The position numbers were made by a program, and so were the translations under genes. Under the pieces are notes generated by a model. The model saw only the letters and a list, made by a program, of their open reading frames with translations, was not told where the DNA came from and made no database searches. DNA of 53,354 nucleotides from an uncultured Erysipelotrichaceae bacterium (GTDB lineage: Bacteria; Bacillota_I; Bacilli_A; RF39; UBA660): contig CADBDE010000002.1 of assembly GCA_902793375.1 (NCBI GenBank), forward strand, positions 79,810 to 133,163. The letters run 5' to 3'. How positions within the stretch are numbered: position 1 is the first letter of the stretch; every line of letters starts with the position of its first letter. This document shows, in pieces, positions 1-7,509 of the stretch.

Positions 1-658
1 TTTTATCATTACCTTGTTTATAATAAAGAATAAATAGTGGAAATAACATTTCTAGGTTTTCTTCAGGATATTTTTTATATAACTTAAGCATATCATTTTC
101 TTCTTCTAAAAATGCATATATTGCCATAATAAGATATCTAGCACCTGTATTATCATTTTCATTTAATTTTAATATTTCCTTACATACATCACGTGCTTGT
201 TTTATCTTACCATCTAAAATTAAATAGTTAGCTTTAGCAAACAAACCTCTAATATATGGTCTAGTTTCAAATATTCCATAGAAGTGTCCTATATTATCTT
301 TTTTAAAGTATTCTTCATCTTCTAATCTATCTTTTTCAAACTCTAATCCTTCTTCTAATAGTTTCCATCTTTTAAGTGGATTATCTTCTAAATGTACTTG
401 AAATAGTATTGCATCAAAACAATCAGGACACATATCATATGCTTCTTTTGCATACTTTATAGCTTGTGTTTTTGATTTAGCATTTTCCGCTTTTTCCAAC
501 AACTCATAAGCGTCATCTAGTATTGTATTAGTATAATCTATTTCACCAGCATTATATTTTTGCATAAATTCTTGTAATTTTTCATTAAGTTCTTTTTCAT
601 CTTTAGCATCAGTATTTGCTAAAAATTCATTAATCATATTATTAAATTTATTATCCAT
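1..658 (-). CDS. TPR-repeat protein, N-terminal part (cut by window edge)
   Basis: An open frame starts at ATG 656-658 behind an AGGTGAT-type ribosome-binding site and runs off the left edge, giving about 219 residues without a stop. The protein is acidic and helical, with TPR-like pairs such as AKEAYDMCPDCFDAILFQV and a later segment with LKLNENDNTGARYLIMAIYA. The second segment resembles the ST7/TPR family seen in Firmicutes. It has no signal peptide or membrane segment, so it is probably a cytoplasmic scaffold protein. The partner is unknown. The TPR assignment is by pattern only. Confidence 0.7.
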   Translation of the reverse strand, partial: MDNKFNNMINEFLANTDAKDEKELNEKLQEFMQKYNAGEIDYTNTILDDAYELLEKAENAKSKTQAIKYAKEAYDMCPDCFDAILFQVHLEDNPLKRWKLLEEGLEFEKDRLEDEEYFKKDNIGHFYGIFETRPYIRGLFAKANYLILDGKIKQARDVCKEILKLNENDNTGARYLIMAIYAFLEEENDMLKLYKKYPEENLEMLFPLFILYYKQGNDK

Positions 659-687
659 TTACATCACCTAATACTTTTTTATTTTAG

Positions 688-717
688 AAAGTTATTACGG
701 TTAAACGTAATAACTTT
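688..717 (-). terminator. Hairpin between the BRO-like and TPR genes
   Basis: Perfect 12-bp arms (AAAGTTATTACG at 688-699 and its complement at 706-717) flank a 6-nt loop. It lies after the stop of the gene at 750-1604. The trailing T-run is better on the plus strand, so minus-strand terminator activity is only likely. Confidence 0.5.
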
Positions 718-749
718 TTGTTTTTCAAAATTATTACATCTTAGAGTAA

Positions 750-1604
750 TTAATTTTTCATTTCAATTTCTCTTTCATCTACATATTGATAGTTTAAAGC
801 ATTTGCATTAGTAACTACACTCTCACCTAGTTCACTTTCCAAATCTTTTCTTGCATTTCCAGCAATTTTACCACCACGTCTTGCTACATCTATATTTTCA
901 TTTAAACCCTTTGGGTTTTTCTTTTTGGCAATTTCTCTTGTTGCTATTTCTCCTAAATCTGCAAGTGCTACTTCAACATCAGTCATATTATCTCTTAATG
1001 ATTCTTTCCTAAGGCCTTTAAATGATTTATATTGTTTTGCAGTCATGCCAGACCATTCTTTATAAATCTCATTAGTTAGAATTGCATATTCTTTTGATTC
1101 AGTTATTCCACCATCTTTCCATACATCAGTAAGTTGTTTTCTATCCTGAATTCCTTTAATTCTTTTTGCAATCCAGTTTTCATCATAACCTTTAGCTCTA
1201 TATAAGTCTATCGCTCTTTGTGCCGCTAATGAAGGATCAAATGTTTCATCTATTCTCTCACTTCCAAGTTTTGCAAGCCATTGTTTTATTGGCTCTGCAT
1301 TTTTACTAGGAATAGATTCGATAATTCTAAACATTCCTTCTATATCAACAACATCAGTCATACGATATTTTCCATCTTGTGCTTTTAATTTCAAAGCGTG
1401 ACAATTTGTCACGGTTTCATTTCCTTCTTCTTTTAAACGTTGTTTTAATTTTCTCCAATAGGCTTGTTTATCCTTACTCTCAGAAACAACTCCAACTAAA
1501 TCAACAACACTTATAAAGTATTTTTCTTGTTCTTTGTCCCAAACAGTTCTAATTGTTTCATTATTAAATATTTTATTTACTAAGTGCATTTTATCTTGAT
1601 TCAT
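750..1604 (-). CDS. BRO-N/DinD-like phage-type regulator
   Basis: A 284-residue protein if started at ATG 1602-1604, which has a perfect AAAGGAGG site upstream; an earlier in-frame start at 1637 lacks one. The N-terminal ~110 residues (FNNETIRTVWDKE, YFISVVDLVGV, YWRKLKQRLKEEG, MTDVVDIEGMFRIIESIPS) match the BRO-N domain of phage antirepressors and DinD proteins. The C-terminus has the RRGGKIAGNARKDLE segment typical of DinD-like members. Such proteins are DNA-binding regulators carried by phages and integrative elements. It sits at the edge of the mobile segment, beyond a palindrome array and the serine recombinase, so it is probably cargo of the same element. Family assignment is confident; function is not. 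Confidence 0.8.
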   Translation of the reverse strand: MNQDKMHLVNKIFNNETIRTVWDKEQEKYFISVVDLVGVVSESKDKQAYWRKLKQRLKEEGNETVTNCHALKLKAQDGKYRMTDVVDIEGMFRIIESIPSKNAEPIKQWLAKLGSERIDETFDPSLAAQRAIDLYRAKGYDENWIAKRIKGIQDRKQLTDVWKDGGITESKEYAILTNEIYKEWSGMTAKQYKSFKGLRKESLRDNMTDVEVALADLGEIATREIAKKKNPKGLNENIDVARRGGKIAGNARKDLESELGESVVTNANALNYQYVDEREIEMKN

Positions 1605-1685
1605 AAGATACCTCCTTTGTTGTATATATTGTATCAAACATTTGTTCTTATTTCAACACTTTTACAAGTAATTTATTAATAATAA

Positions 1686-1989
1686 TCTTCTCGACAACTT
1701 GTCAGAAAGTTTAACTTCGTCGCCACTTGCGACAAAGTTAGTTTTTTTAAAAATATTAATAGAATCAAAGCAATAATTATTATTCCTTCAAATTTAACAT
1801 TGCAACTTCTGTTCAATTTGGTCAGAAGTTTTATATAAACTTCGACCAAATTGGTCGTAAGTTTAATTATCCTACTTCCATTCAAGTGGGTGGGAAGTTA
1901 TAGTACAATTATGCTAACTTTGGTTCAAATTGGACGGAAGTTAATTAATCATTCATATTAGTAACTTGTGCTCAAGTTGGTCACAAGTT
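1686..1989. repeat. Array of seven ~27-bp imperfect palindromes
   Basis: Units lie at about 1686-1711, 1713-1739, 1804-1830, 1838-1863, 1873-1899, 1916-1942 and 1963-1989. Each begins with AACTT (or a close variant), has a centre such as CAAATTGG or CAAGTTGG, and ends with AAGTT. Each is a dyad whose arms differ between units but stay complementary, for example GTCGC/GCGAC at 1719-1735 and TTCGACC/GGTCGTAA at 1841-1860. Compensatory arm changes imply selection on pairing or dyad binding. The array fills the 475-bp gap between the BRO-like gene and the recombinase. I see no coding potential there; an open frame at 1676-1885 is chance. Confidence 0.75.
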
Positions 1990-2054
1990 TGTTATAATAA
2001 TTATATTCAATAATTTTACACATAATTTCTTTGTATTTTCGCCTCTATATGTAC

Positions 2055-2077
2055 GAAGTTAGTAATAAACTAACTTC
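2055..2077 (-). terminator. Hairpin just downstream of the recombinase gene
   Basis: GAAGTTAGT (2055-2063) and ACTAACTTC (2069-2077) form a perfect 9-bp stem with a 5-nt loop directly after the recombinase stop. The T-run is weak, so it may instead be a relative of the neighbouring palindromes. Confidence 0.4.
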
Positions 2078-2079
2078 AA

Positions 2080-3666
2080 TTAATCAATATCATTTAATAA
2101 ACTGAATTTATAAAATATTTCAATGTTTCTATCTTTATCAATAACTATTTTATCAATAATAGATTGTAATAATTCTCTATTCGGATTATCTAGATTTATT
2201 AATTCTTTAATTTTATCTTCATAGTTTTTCATTTCTTTTGATGACTCTTTTTTCTTTTTATCCAATGTTTGTAGTTCTTCTATTCTAAATTTAGATTGAT
2301 TTAGTAATATTTCTGTTTCTCTTGATAATCTTTTATAAGTATCCTCTGAAATATTACCTTTAAATTTATCATCATATAGCATATCAATTTTAGCATTGTA
2401 TTCTTTAATTTTTTTATTCAAAAAATTAATTTCTTCTGTTGTGCTTTCTTTAGAAGTATTTTTATCATTTATAAGTCGTGCTAATGATTTAACGTCAATC
2501 TCATCTAAATATTTCTTACAAGTACTTTTAATAGTACTTAGTAATGCTTCTTCTAATTTATCATAAGGCATAAAATGTGGATAACATAAATGTCTTCTTG
2601 GATCCCTAGAATATCTATTACAATTAACAGTCCAATAATCATGATTTTTTCGGTAAGTAACCGTTAAAGTATTGCCACATTCCTGACAATAAATAAGATT
2701 TTCAAATAATCTTTTTTCTCTATCAGTTTGCGTTTTTTGTTTTCTTTTAACATTACTTTGAACTTTATTAAAAACTTCTTTACTAACTAGTGGTTCATGA
2801 GTATTCTCTACAATTATCCATGCTTCTTTATTAAGAGCAACTTTTTTTTGAGATTTATATGATAATTTAGTTTGTACATTTTGCACCATATCACCTGTGT
2901 ACATTTGATTTTTTAATATTTTCTTTACTGATGAAACAGTCCATATAGGATTGAATTTTTGTTTTGAACCTTCTTTCTTTTTGTATAAACTTGGTGTTGG
3001 ATATTTACAACCATTGAGATAACTTGCAATATCACTTACACTTACACCATTATTTGCCATTTCAAATATCTTTTTAACAATAAAGGCAGTATCAGGATTA
3101 GGTAATAAATGTCCTTTATCTTCTGGGTCTCTCATATACCCAAAGCTAGTCTCACTTCCAATAAATTTTCCATCTTCTTTTTTATTTCTTAAAATAGAAC
3201 GTATCTTTTTAGAATTATCTCTACTTGTCATATCATTAAATACTGATTTAAAAGGTATCATTTCATTTCCAACATTATTTAAAAAAGTATCTACTTGATC
3301 AAGTACAGCAATATATCTAACTTTTTTTAAAAGAAAATACTCATCTACATAATAACCACAAGTAACATAATTTCTACCAAGTCTAGATAAATCTTTTGTT
3401 ATAACACAGTTTATTCTACCATTTTCTATATCTTCAAGTAATCTTTTAAAGCCTGGTCTATCAAAATTAGTACCAGTAAATCCATCATCAATATATTCAT
3501 CGACAAAGGTAAATTCATTTTGTTTTACAAAACTCATTAATAAATTTCTTTGATTAATAATACTTTCACTTTCTGATTCATAACTTTTATCAGAATCTGC
3601 TTCAGATAATCTTATATATAATCCTACTCTATAGTAACTAGGGTGTTGTAATATAGTGTTATACAC
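2080..3666 (-). CDS. Large serine recombinase (site-specific integrase)
   Basis: A 528-residue protein starting at GTG 3664-3666 with AAGGAG 8 nt upstream. It has a resolvase domain at ~12-160 with the nucleophile Ser21 (GLYIRLSEAD) and the catalytic stretch DLSRLGRN at ~92-99. A recombinase domain follows at ~170-300, then a zinc ribbon with Cys327, Cys330, Cys349 and Cys361, then a coiled coil at ~410-495. The length and order match TndX/TnpX-type enzymes that excise and insert integrative elements through a covalent phosphoserine intermediate. The gene neighbours replication-like, defence and TnpV genes and is probably the integrase of that segment. All catalytic landmarks are present, so it looks functional. 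Confidence 0.95.
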   Translation of the reverse strand: MYNTILQHPSYYRVGLYIRLSEADSDKSYESESESIINQRNLLMSFVKQNEFTFVDEYIDDGFTGTNFDRPGFKRLLEDIENGRINCVITKDLSRLGRNYVTCGYYVDEYFLLKKVRYIAVLDQVDTFLNNVGNEMIPFKSVFNDMTSRDNSKKIRSILRNKKEDGKFIGSETSFGYMRDPEDKGHLLPNPDTAFIVKKIFEMANNGVSVSDIASYLNGCKYPTPSLYKKKEGSKQKFNPIWTVSSVKKILKNQMYTGDMVQNVQTKLSYKSQKKVALNKEAWIIVENTHEPLVSKEVFNKVQSNVKRKQKTQTDREKRLFENLIYCQECGNTLTVTYRKNHDYWTVNCNRYSRDPRRHLCYPHFMPYDKLEEALLSTIKSTCKKYLDEIDVKSLARLINDKNTSKESTTEEINFLNKKIKEYNAKIDMLYDDKFKGNISEDTYKRLSRETEILLNQSKFRIEELQTLDKKKKESSKEMKNYEDKIKELINLDNPNRELLQSIIDKIVIDKDRNIEIFYKFSLLNDID

Positions 3667-3741
3667 GGCTTCTACTCCTTTCTTTTGTATAACATTTAAA
3701 GCCTAGATTCAGTCTACCATTAAAATAGACATATAACAAAT

Positions 3742-3837
3742 CTAAGATTTTATTAAAACACATTTTATATATCCAATTATCAAATCATTAATAGTAGAAT
3801 TATCATCTTTTTTAAAGGATTCCTTAATATTAAACAT
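3742..3837 (-). CDS. Small ORF upstream of the recombinase, 31 aa
   Basis: ATG 3835-3837 follows AAGAGGTGAAAT, a convincing ribosome-binding site. The frame encodes MFNIKESFKKDDNSTINDLI and about 11 more residues before TAG at 3742. It lies between the broken HTH gene and the recombinase on the same strand. No family is recognised. A translated leader or small accessory peptide of the element is possible. Confidence 0.45.
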   Translation of the reverse strand: MFNIKESFKKDDNSTINDLIIGYIKCVLIKS

Positions 3838-3883
3838 ATTTCACCTCTTAAAAAATTCTATGATAATTTTTCCCATAATATTT

Positions 3884-4386
3884 TTATTCCTCCTCTTTTT
3901 TAAATTCTTCTAATAATTTATTCAGTTCTTCAAGTTCTTCTTCAGTTGGTGATTCACTTTTAATTAGTTGTCCATTCCAATATTCATTACCCAACTCATC
4001 CTTGTAATATATTTTATTTATATTACTTTTATTATATTGTTTAAAGTTTGATTGAATACTAGAATTAAAGTTTTCTTTAATACCCTGTATCTTATTCTTT
4101 AATACATGGTCAAGTGTAATTGTACGTTTAGAATTATTAGTACTATCTTTTCATATTTCAAATTAATATAATTTAAAGAGGCGAGATGATTAATACTTTT
4201 AGATATTGTTTGCTTACTATATCCATGAATATTCATAAAATAACTATTAGTAGCCCAACAATATTTTTTATTCTTACACAAAGAAATTATGTGTAGCAAT
4301 AATAACTTTTCTAAAGATGATATTCTACTATCACTTAATACCGATATTGGTAAAATTGGATTTATAAATTCTTCCATAGTATCCAT
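3884..4386 (-). pseudogene. Frameshifted replication-type helix-turn-helix gene
   Basis: The 5' part, from ATG 4384-4386, reads as an HTH_36/replication-initiator-like domain (ISSLEKLLLLHIISLCKNKK, CWATNSYFMNIHGYSKQTIS, KSINHLASLNYINLKYEK). The frame then drifts to an early stop at 4099. In the next frame the reading continues as DSTNNSKRTITLDHVLKNKI through YYKDELGNEYWNGQLI to an acidic tail ending at TAA 3884-3886. One extra A in the AAAA run at 4148-4151 would restore a single 167-residue protein. This gene type commonly sits near integrases in ICEs and plasmids. It is either a real slippage mutation or a sequencing error. Confidence 0.7.
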
Positions 4387-4417
4387 TCTATAGAATCATA
4401 CATAAAATATATCTTTA

Positions 4418-4433
4418 TAAAAGTGCACTTTTA
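4418..4433. promoter_or_regulatory. 16-bp perfect palindrome
   Basis: TAAAAGTGCACTTTTA is a perfect palindrome about 30 bp upstream of the broken HTH gene and downstream of the reverse transcriptase gene. It is a plausible operator for an element-encoded regulator. The role is inferred from symmetry and position only. Confidence 0.4.
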
Positions 4434-4535
4434 CATACTACTTCTCCTAGGTGTTTTCATCTTACATCAAATAAAAATTAAAAGATATTGTACAAAAAAG
4501 AAAAAAGGAATACAAACTATACTCCCATATGAATA

Positions 4536-5771
4536 TTACTTTTTATAATTTATCAACTTATCTTTATTTTTATTTATAAATTCCATTAATGTACCATTTT
4601 TATATGCATCAAATATTTTTCTTTCACATTTTATTTGTTCAACTCTTTGAACTTTTACGTGAAAAGCATAATTCTTTTTATTCTTATCTATTACTTCCTT
4701 TATATGTTTCCTATTCTTTTTTGTTGATGATGGTTCTACATATTCTATTGTATTAAACATCCCATTCAAAGAAATAAAACATTTCCACTTTTTAATGTAT
4801 TCAAATTCATTTTTAGGTTCGCCCATTGAAATAAACTTATTAAACAGTTTATTCATTTTTGAATGCATCTTTTTTGAAGCTCTTACGCAATATCTTTTAA
4901 CTGTTAATCCTGTAATTAACGGTAATATTAATTGCTCATTTGGCCCTAATTCTTTTTCAATGTCAATTATCTTAATTTTTTTCTCGCTAATTGAATGATT
5001 ATAATCTTTTAAGATACTACTAACTTCAGCAACTAAATCATTAGGATCAAAAGTACTATCCTTATAAGAAAATGATAAATCATCAACATATGTACTAAAT
5101 CTACAATTATATTTTATAGCCACATTATTTATTTTATCAAACATTTCCTTATAAGATAGAAAGCTGACTATAGGACTAGTTGGATATCCCTGTGGAATAA
5201 TCCTCGCTCCAGTAGATGGAGAATCAATAGGCACAGTAACAATTTTTGCCATCCTATCTGCAACATCACTTTCATAAACAATTATATTGCCATCTTTATC
5301 TTTTTTCTCTTTTACCATATGTAATCCAGACTCTTTAGCAAAAAAATTCTTAATTTGTTTAAATTTACAATTTGGAAAAAAGCTATTTATATCTAATAAA
5401 ATAAATTTTGTGTTACCTATATGGTATAAAGCATTTCTTTTATAATCACTTTCTTTTTTCGAAAATAAATATTCTGGCATTTTTATTTGTGATAAATAAA
5501 AACATATTTGCCTTAATACTTTTTTATGCTTATCACAACTATCACTAAATTCTCTATACTTGCTTGGTGAATAATCAGTTGGTTTTTTATCAAATATCTC
5601 TTTAGTTACCTTAGATTGATAGAATGTTCTTTTTTTATTTAGAAAATGATAATCAGGATTTCTTATCTCTTTTGTATGTACTTTTAAATCTTTATTTGAT
5701 AATAATTTAGCTAATTTTCTTTTACTATAACATGCATATAAACTATTTTTATAAACTGTATTTGTTATCAT
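4536..5771 (-). CDS. Retron-type reverse transcriptase
   Basis: A 411-residue protein starting at ATG 5771 with GAGGTGACAAT upstream. Motifs in order: NALYH at 113-117 (retron NAxxH), DINSFFPN at 127-134 (motif A, catalytic Asp127), IPQGYPTSPIVS at 192-203, YVDD at 228-231 (catalytic pair Asp230/Asp231), and ITGLTV at 286-291 matching the retron VTG motif. Having both NAxxH-like and VTG-like motifs separates it from group II intron and DRT/Abi enzymes. It is longer than typical retron RTs (~310-340), with extra sequence after VTG that is rich in Lys/Glu. Retrons make a branched RNA-DNA from an upstream ncRNA and act in phage defence. A small membrane protein and a structured region lie directly upstream. 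Confidence 0.85.
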   Translation of the reverse strand: MITNTVYKNSLYACYSKRKLAKLLSNKDLKVHTKEIRNPDYHFLNKKRTFYQSKVTKEIFDKKPTDYSPSKYREFSDSCDKHKKVLRQICFYLSQIKMPEYLFSKKESDYKRNALYHIGNTKFILLDINSFFPNCKFKQIKNFFAKESGLHMVKEKKDKDGNIIVYESDVADRMAKIVTVPIDSPSTGARIIPQGYPTSPIVSFLSYKEMFDKINNVAIKYNCRFSTYVDDLSFSYKDSTFDPNDLVAEVSSILKDYNHSISEKKIKIIDIEKELGPNEQLILPLITGLTVKRYCVRASKKMHSKMNKLFNKFISMGEPKNEFEYIKKWKCFISLNGMFNTIEYVEPSSTKKNRKHIKEVIDKNKKNYAFHVKVQRVEQIKCERKIFDAYKNGTLMEFINKNKDKLINYKK

Positions 5772-5790
5772 ATTGTCACCTCTAAAAAAG

Positions 5791-5811
5791 GAAAAAGCGC
5801 TAAATGCGCTT
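5791..5811 (-). terminator. Terminator-like hairpin 20 bp before the RT start
   Basis: Read on the minus strand, AAGCGC (5811-5806) and GCGCTT (5800-5795) form a stem with an ATTTA loop, followed by TTTCC and TTTTTT. It lies between the small membrane ORF and the RT gene, so read-through here would control RT expression. It overlaps one arm of the long-range inverted repeat. Confidence 0.5.
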
Positions 5812-6140
5812 CAACGGTTAATTAAAAGACAATACTTCGCTCGTTATGAGAATGCCACCTTATTATTAAAATTTGATTTATTTGAACGAATCTTATAAAC
5901 AATATACATAATAATTGCTAGACTTTGAAATACTCCAAAATCATAATAACCCATAATAAGTATAAATACTATTATAGAATCAAATGGCTTTATCATTTTT
6001 GATTTATTTCGTAAAGAGATAATAATCTCATTTACTTTTTTGCTCATATTTTTTCTCACTTTTTTCACCTCCTATTTAATTTTTAAAAATAAATAAAAGG
6101 TGACACGACCGATGTTTTAATTAACCTCTTCGCATTTAGC
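5799..6140 (-). repeat. Long-range inverted repeat flanking the small membrane ORF
   Basis: The left arm, GCTAAATGC (5799-5807) plus GGTTAATTAAAA (5816-5827), is the complement of the right arm, TTTTAATTAACC (6115-6126) plus GCATTTAGC (6132-6140). That gives 21 paired bases around a short internal loop. In a minus-strand transcript the arms would enclose the small membrane ORF and pair across part of the terminator-like hairpin at 5795-5811. This could be an antiterminator, the a1/a2 stem of a retron ncRNA, or a remnant of a small insertion. Confidence 0.7.
5844..6059 (-). CDS. Small membrane protein upstream of the retron RT
   Basis: A protein of about 71 residues. The best start is GTG 6057-6059, 8 nt after AGGAGG; ATG 6045-6047 is a fallback. 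It has a basic N-terminus (MRKNMSKKVNEIIISLRNKS), a hydrophobic segment with IIVFILIMGYYDFGVF, a second with LAIIMYIVYKI, then a short basic tail. It looks like one hairpin of two membrane spans. It lies in the same direction as the RT, 72 bp upstream, inside the long-range inverted repeat. Some retrons use membrane-damaging effectors, so this may be one. I know no matching family, so the effector role is inference. Confidence 0.6.
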   Translation of the reverse strand: MRKNMSKKVNEIIISLRNKSKMIKPFDSIIVFILIMGYYDFGVFQSLAIIMYIVYKIRSNKSNFNNKVAFS

Positions 6141-6330
6141 TTTCCAGTGGTATGATGGAATAATGTTTGTAGGTGATGAGACAGCTTGACTGGCTCAGCA
6201 CCACAAACATCCAGCATAGCATTTATTTGCTTGCAAATCTCCCAACGTCCCATAAATTTGAGCACACAGTATTATTTCAACTGCCATTATTATTTGTAAT
6301 TATCCAGTTATTGCCTGCTTTCAAATTACA
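6110..6330 (-). ncRNA. Candidate retron msr-msd RNA region
   Basis: About 220 nt of non-coding, comparatively GC-rich sequence follow a TATAAT box, just upstream of the small membrane ORF and RT. It contains a long hairpin at 6163-6210: ATGTTTGT pairs with ACAAACAT, then GGTG with CACC, TGAG with CTCA, and CAG with CTG, separated by single-base bulges. A second hairpin (TTGTAATT with AATTACAA) lies near the 5' end. The 5' segment TGTTGTAATT can also pair at 9 of 10 positions with AATTAAAACA near 6112-6121, as expected for a1/a2. The limits and identity are inferred from position and structure, not recognised by sequence. Confidence 0.45.
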
Positions 6331-6336
6331 ACAGAT

Positions 6337-6366
6337 ATTATATCATATTTTTTATTTATATTTTCA
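6337..6366 (-). promoter_or_regulatory. Promoter for the retron ncRNA/RT unit
   Basis: TATAAT (minus strand, 6342-6337) is preceded 18 bp upstream by TGAAAA (6366-6361). The -35 overlaps the last codons of the upstream specificity-subunit gene. Transcription would start near 6330. Confidence 0.45.
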
Positions 6367-7494
6367 TCTTTCTGCAATTAATTGTGAAATTTTTAATAAA
6401 TTATCATGTTTTTCATCCATTATTTCATTTATAGTTAATTTTTCTAAAATTTTCATATATTTTTCTATAAATTCATAATTAATTTTGTTATTAACAAATG
6501 GTAATACTATTTCCACATTTTTTATTACATCTTCATTAAATGATGTTTGTCCCCACGAAAAATTTTGAAATGCCTTTCTCATTGCAGTTATAAAATATAA
6601 CCCTAATCGTCTATTTAATTTACCATTTTTAAATTTCATTACTTTTATCTTATCACCAGTAAAATAATGTTCCTCTTGATAAAAAATTGTAGCAGTATCT
6701 TGACCAAATGAAATAGTTTCCTTTGAATTCAAATACATTTCATCTTCAGTTATATATCCCTTAATACCATTATTAATGTTACTTCTAACTACATATGGAT
6801 ATTTACCATCAAATTTAACTGTATTAGCATTAAATTTCTTTCTTGAAGATACTACATCAAATAATTCCCCAATTCTAACATTTTTATATTCTATTTTATT
6901 ATTATTTATCATATCTAATAGATTCTTGTCGTCAATTGTAATGTCTAAATTATTTAAATTCATCTGATTTTTATATTTGTTTTTAAGTTCATCATGCTCT
7001 TTTTTTATAGAGATCAGTAGTTCTTTTTGCATATCGTTTATGTATTGTTCCATATAGTTAAAGTCTAACTCTCCTAAATCATTTATAGGTAATAAAACAA
7101 CCATGTCAGCAACGATTTTACGATTAAATTTTGTTGCGTAATCAAATCTACCTTTAGCTAATTTTTTAAAAAGTGTTAGAAAATATAATAAAGGTTTTTC
7201 AGTCCATTTATCTTTATTGCTTTTTGGATATAATCCTTGAATATGTGAATATCCAATATAGTCATTAGGTTGATAAAATATTGCATCACCAGTAGTTGTA
7301 TCACTAAACGTAATCATATTTCCCTTTTCTGTAGCTGCTAATGACGTATAACCACCAATTCCATTATTTATACTTGTATTTGTTATAACTGGTATTTTCC
7401 CACTTGTTTTAAATAGATTATTATTTGTCAAATCATATCTTTTAGTTGGATGAATATCAAAAAGTTCTCCAATTTTATAATTTTTATATTCCAA
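6364..7494 (-). CDS. Type I/BcgB-like restriction-modification specificity subunit
   Basis: About 376 residues. TTG 7492-7494 is chosen because GGAGGTG lies 8 nt upstream; the longer frame from 7509 would contain that site. The protein has two homologous halves, one starting EYKNYKIGELFDIHP and the other at ~205 starting EYKNVRIGELFDVVSS. Each is a target-recognition domain followed by a helical spacer, as in HsdS/Methylase_S. Conserved NNGIGGY and NNGIKGY segments mark the two TRDs. It lies 15 bp after the methylase-nuclease gene. Together they resemble BcgI, in which subunit A cuts and methylates and subunit B (341 aa) reads a bipartite DNA target. Confidence 0.88.
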   Translation of the reverse strand: MEYKNYKIGELFDIHPTKRYDLTNNNLFKTSGKIPVITNTSINNGIGGYTSLAATEKGNMITFSDTTTGDAIFYQPNDYIGYSHIQGLYPKSNKDKWTEKPLLYFLTLFKKLAKGRFDYATKFNRKIVADMVVLLPINDLGELDFNYMEQYINDMQKELLISIKKEHDELKNKYKNQMNLNNLDITIDDKNLLDMINNNKIEYKNVRIGELFDVVSSRKKFNANTVKFDGKYPYVVRSNINNGIKGYITEDEMYLNSKETISFGQDTATIFYQEEHYFTGDKIKVMKFKNGKLNRRLGLYFITAMRKAFQNFSWGQTSFNEDVIKNVEIVLPFVNNKINYEFIEKYMKILEKLTINEIMDEKHDNLLKISQLIAER

Positions 7495-7509
7495 TTGAAA
7501 CACCTCCAA

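Noticed and set aside
1676-1885. 69-aa ORF in the palindrome array
   Set aside because: It has no ribosome-binding site and its codons follow the repeat units, so coding is unlikely.
1686-1989. CRISPR array
   Set aside because: Units are dyads with varying inner arms and irregular 27-91 bp spacing, without constant repeats or unique spacers, and no cas genes are present.
6083-6265. 60-aa ORF in the region upstream of the RT
   Set aside because: No ribosome-binding site; it overlaps strong hairpins and the long-range repeat. Better explained as structured RNA.
4536-6330. Group II intron reverse transcriptase and intron RNA
   Set aside because: No maturase (domain X) or HNH domain, and no domain V-like hairpin. 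The NAxxH and VTG-like motifs fit retrons.
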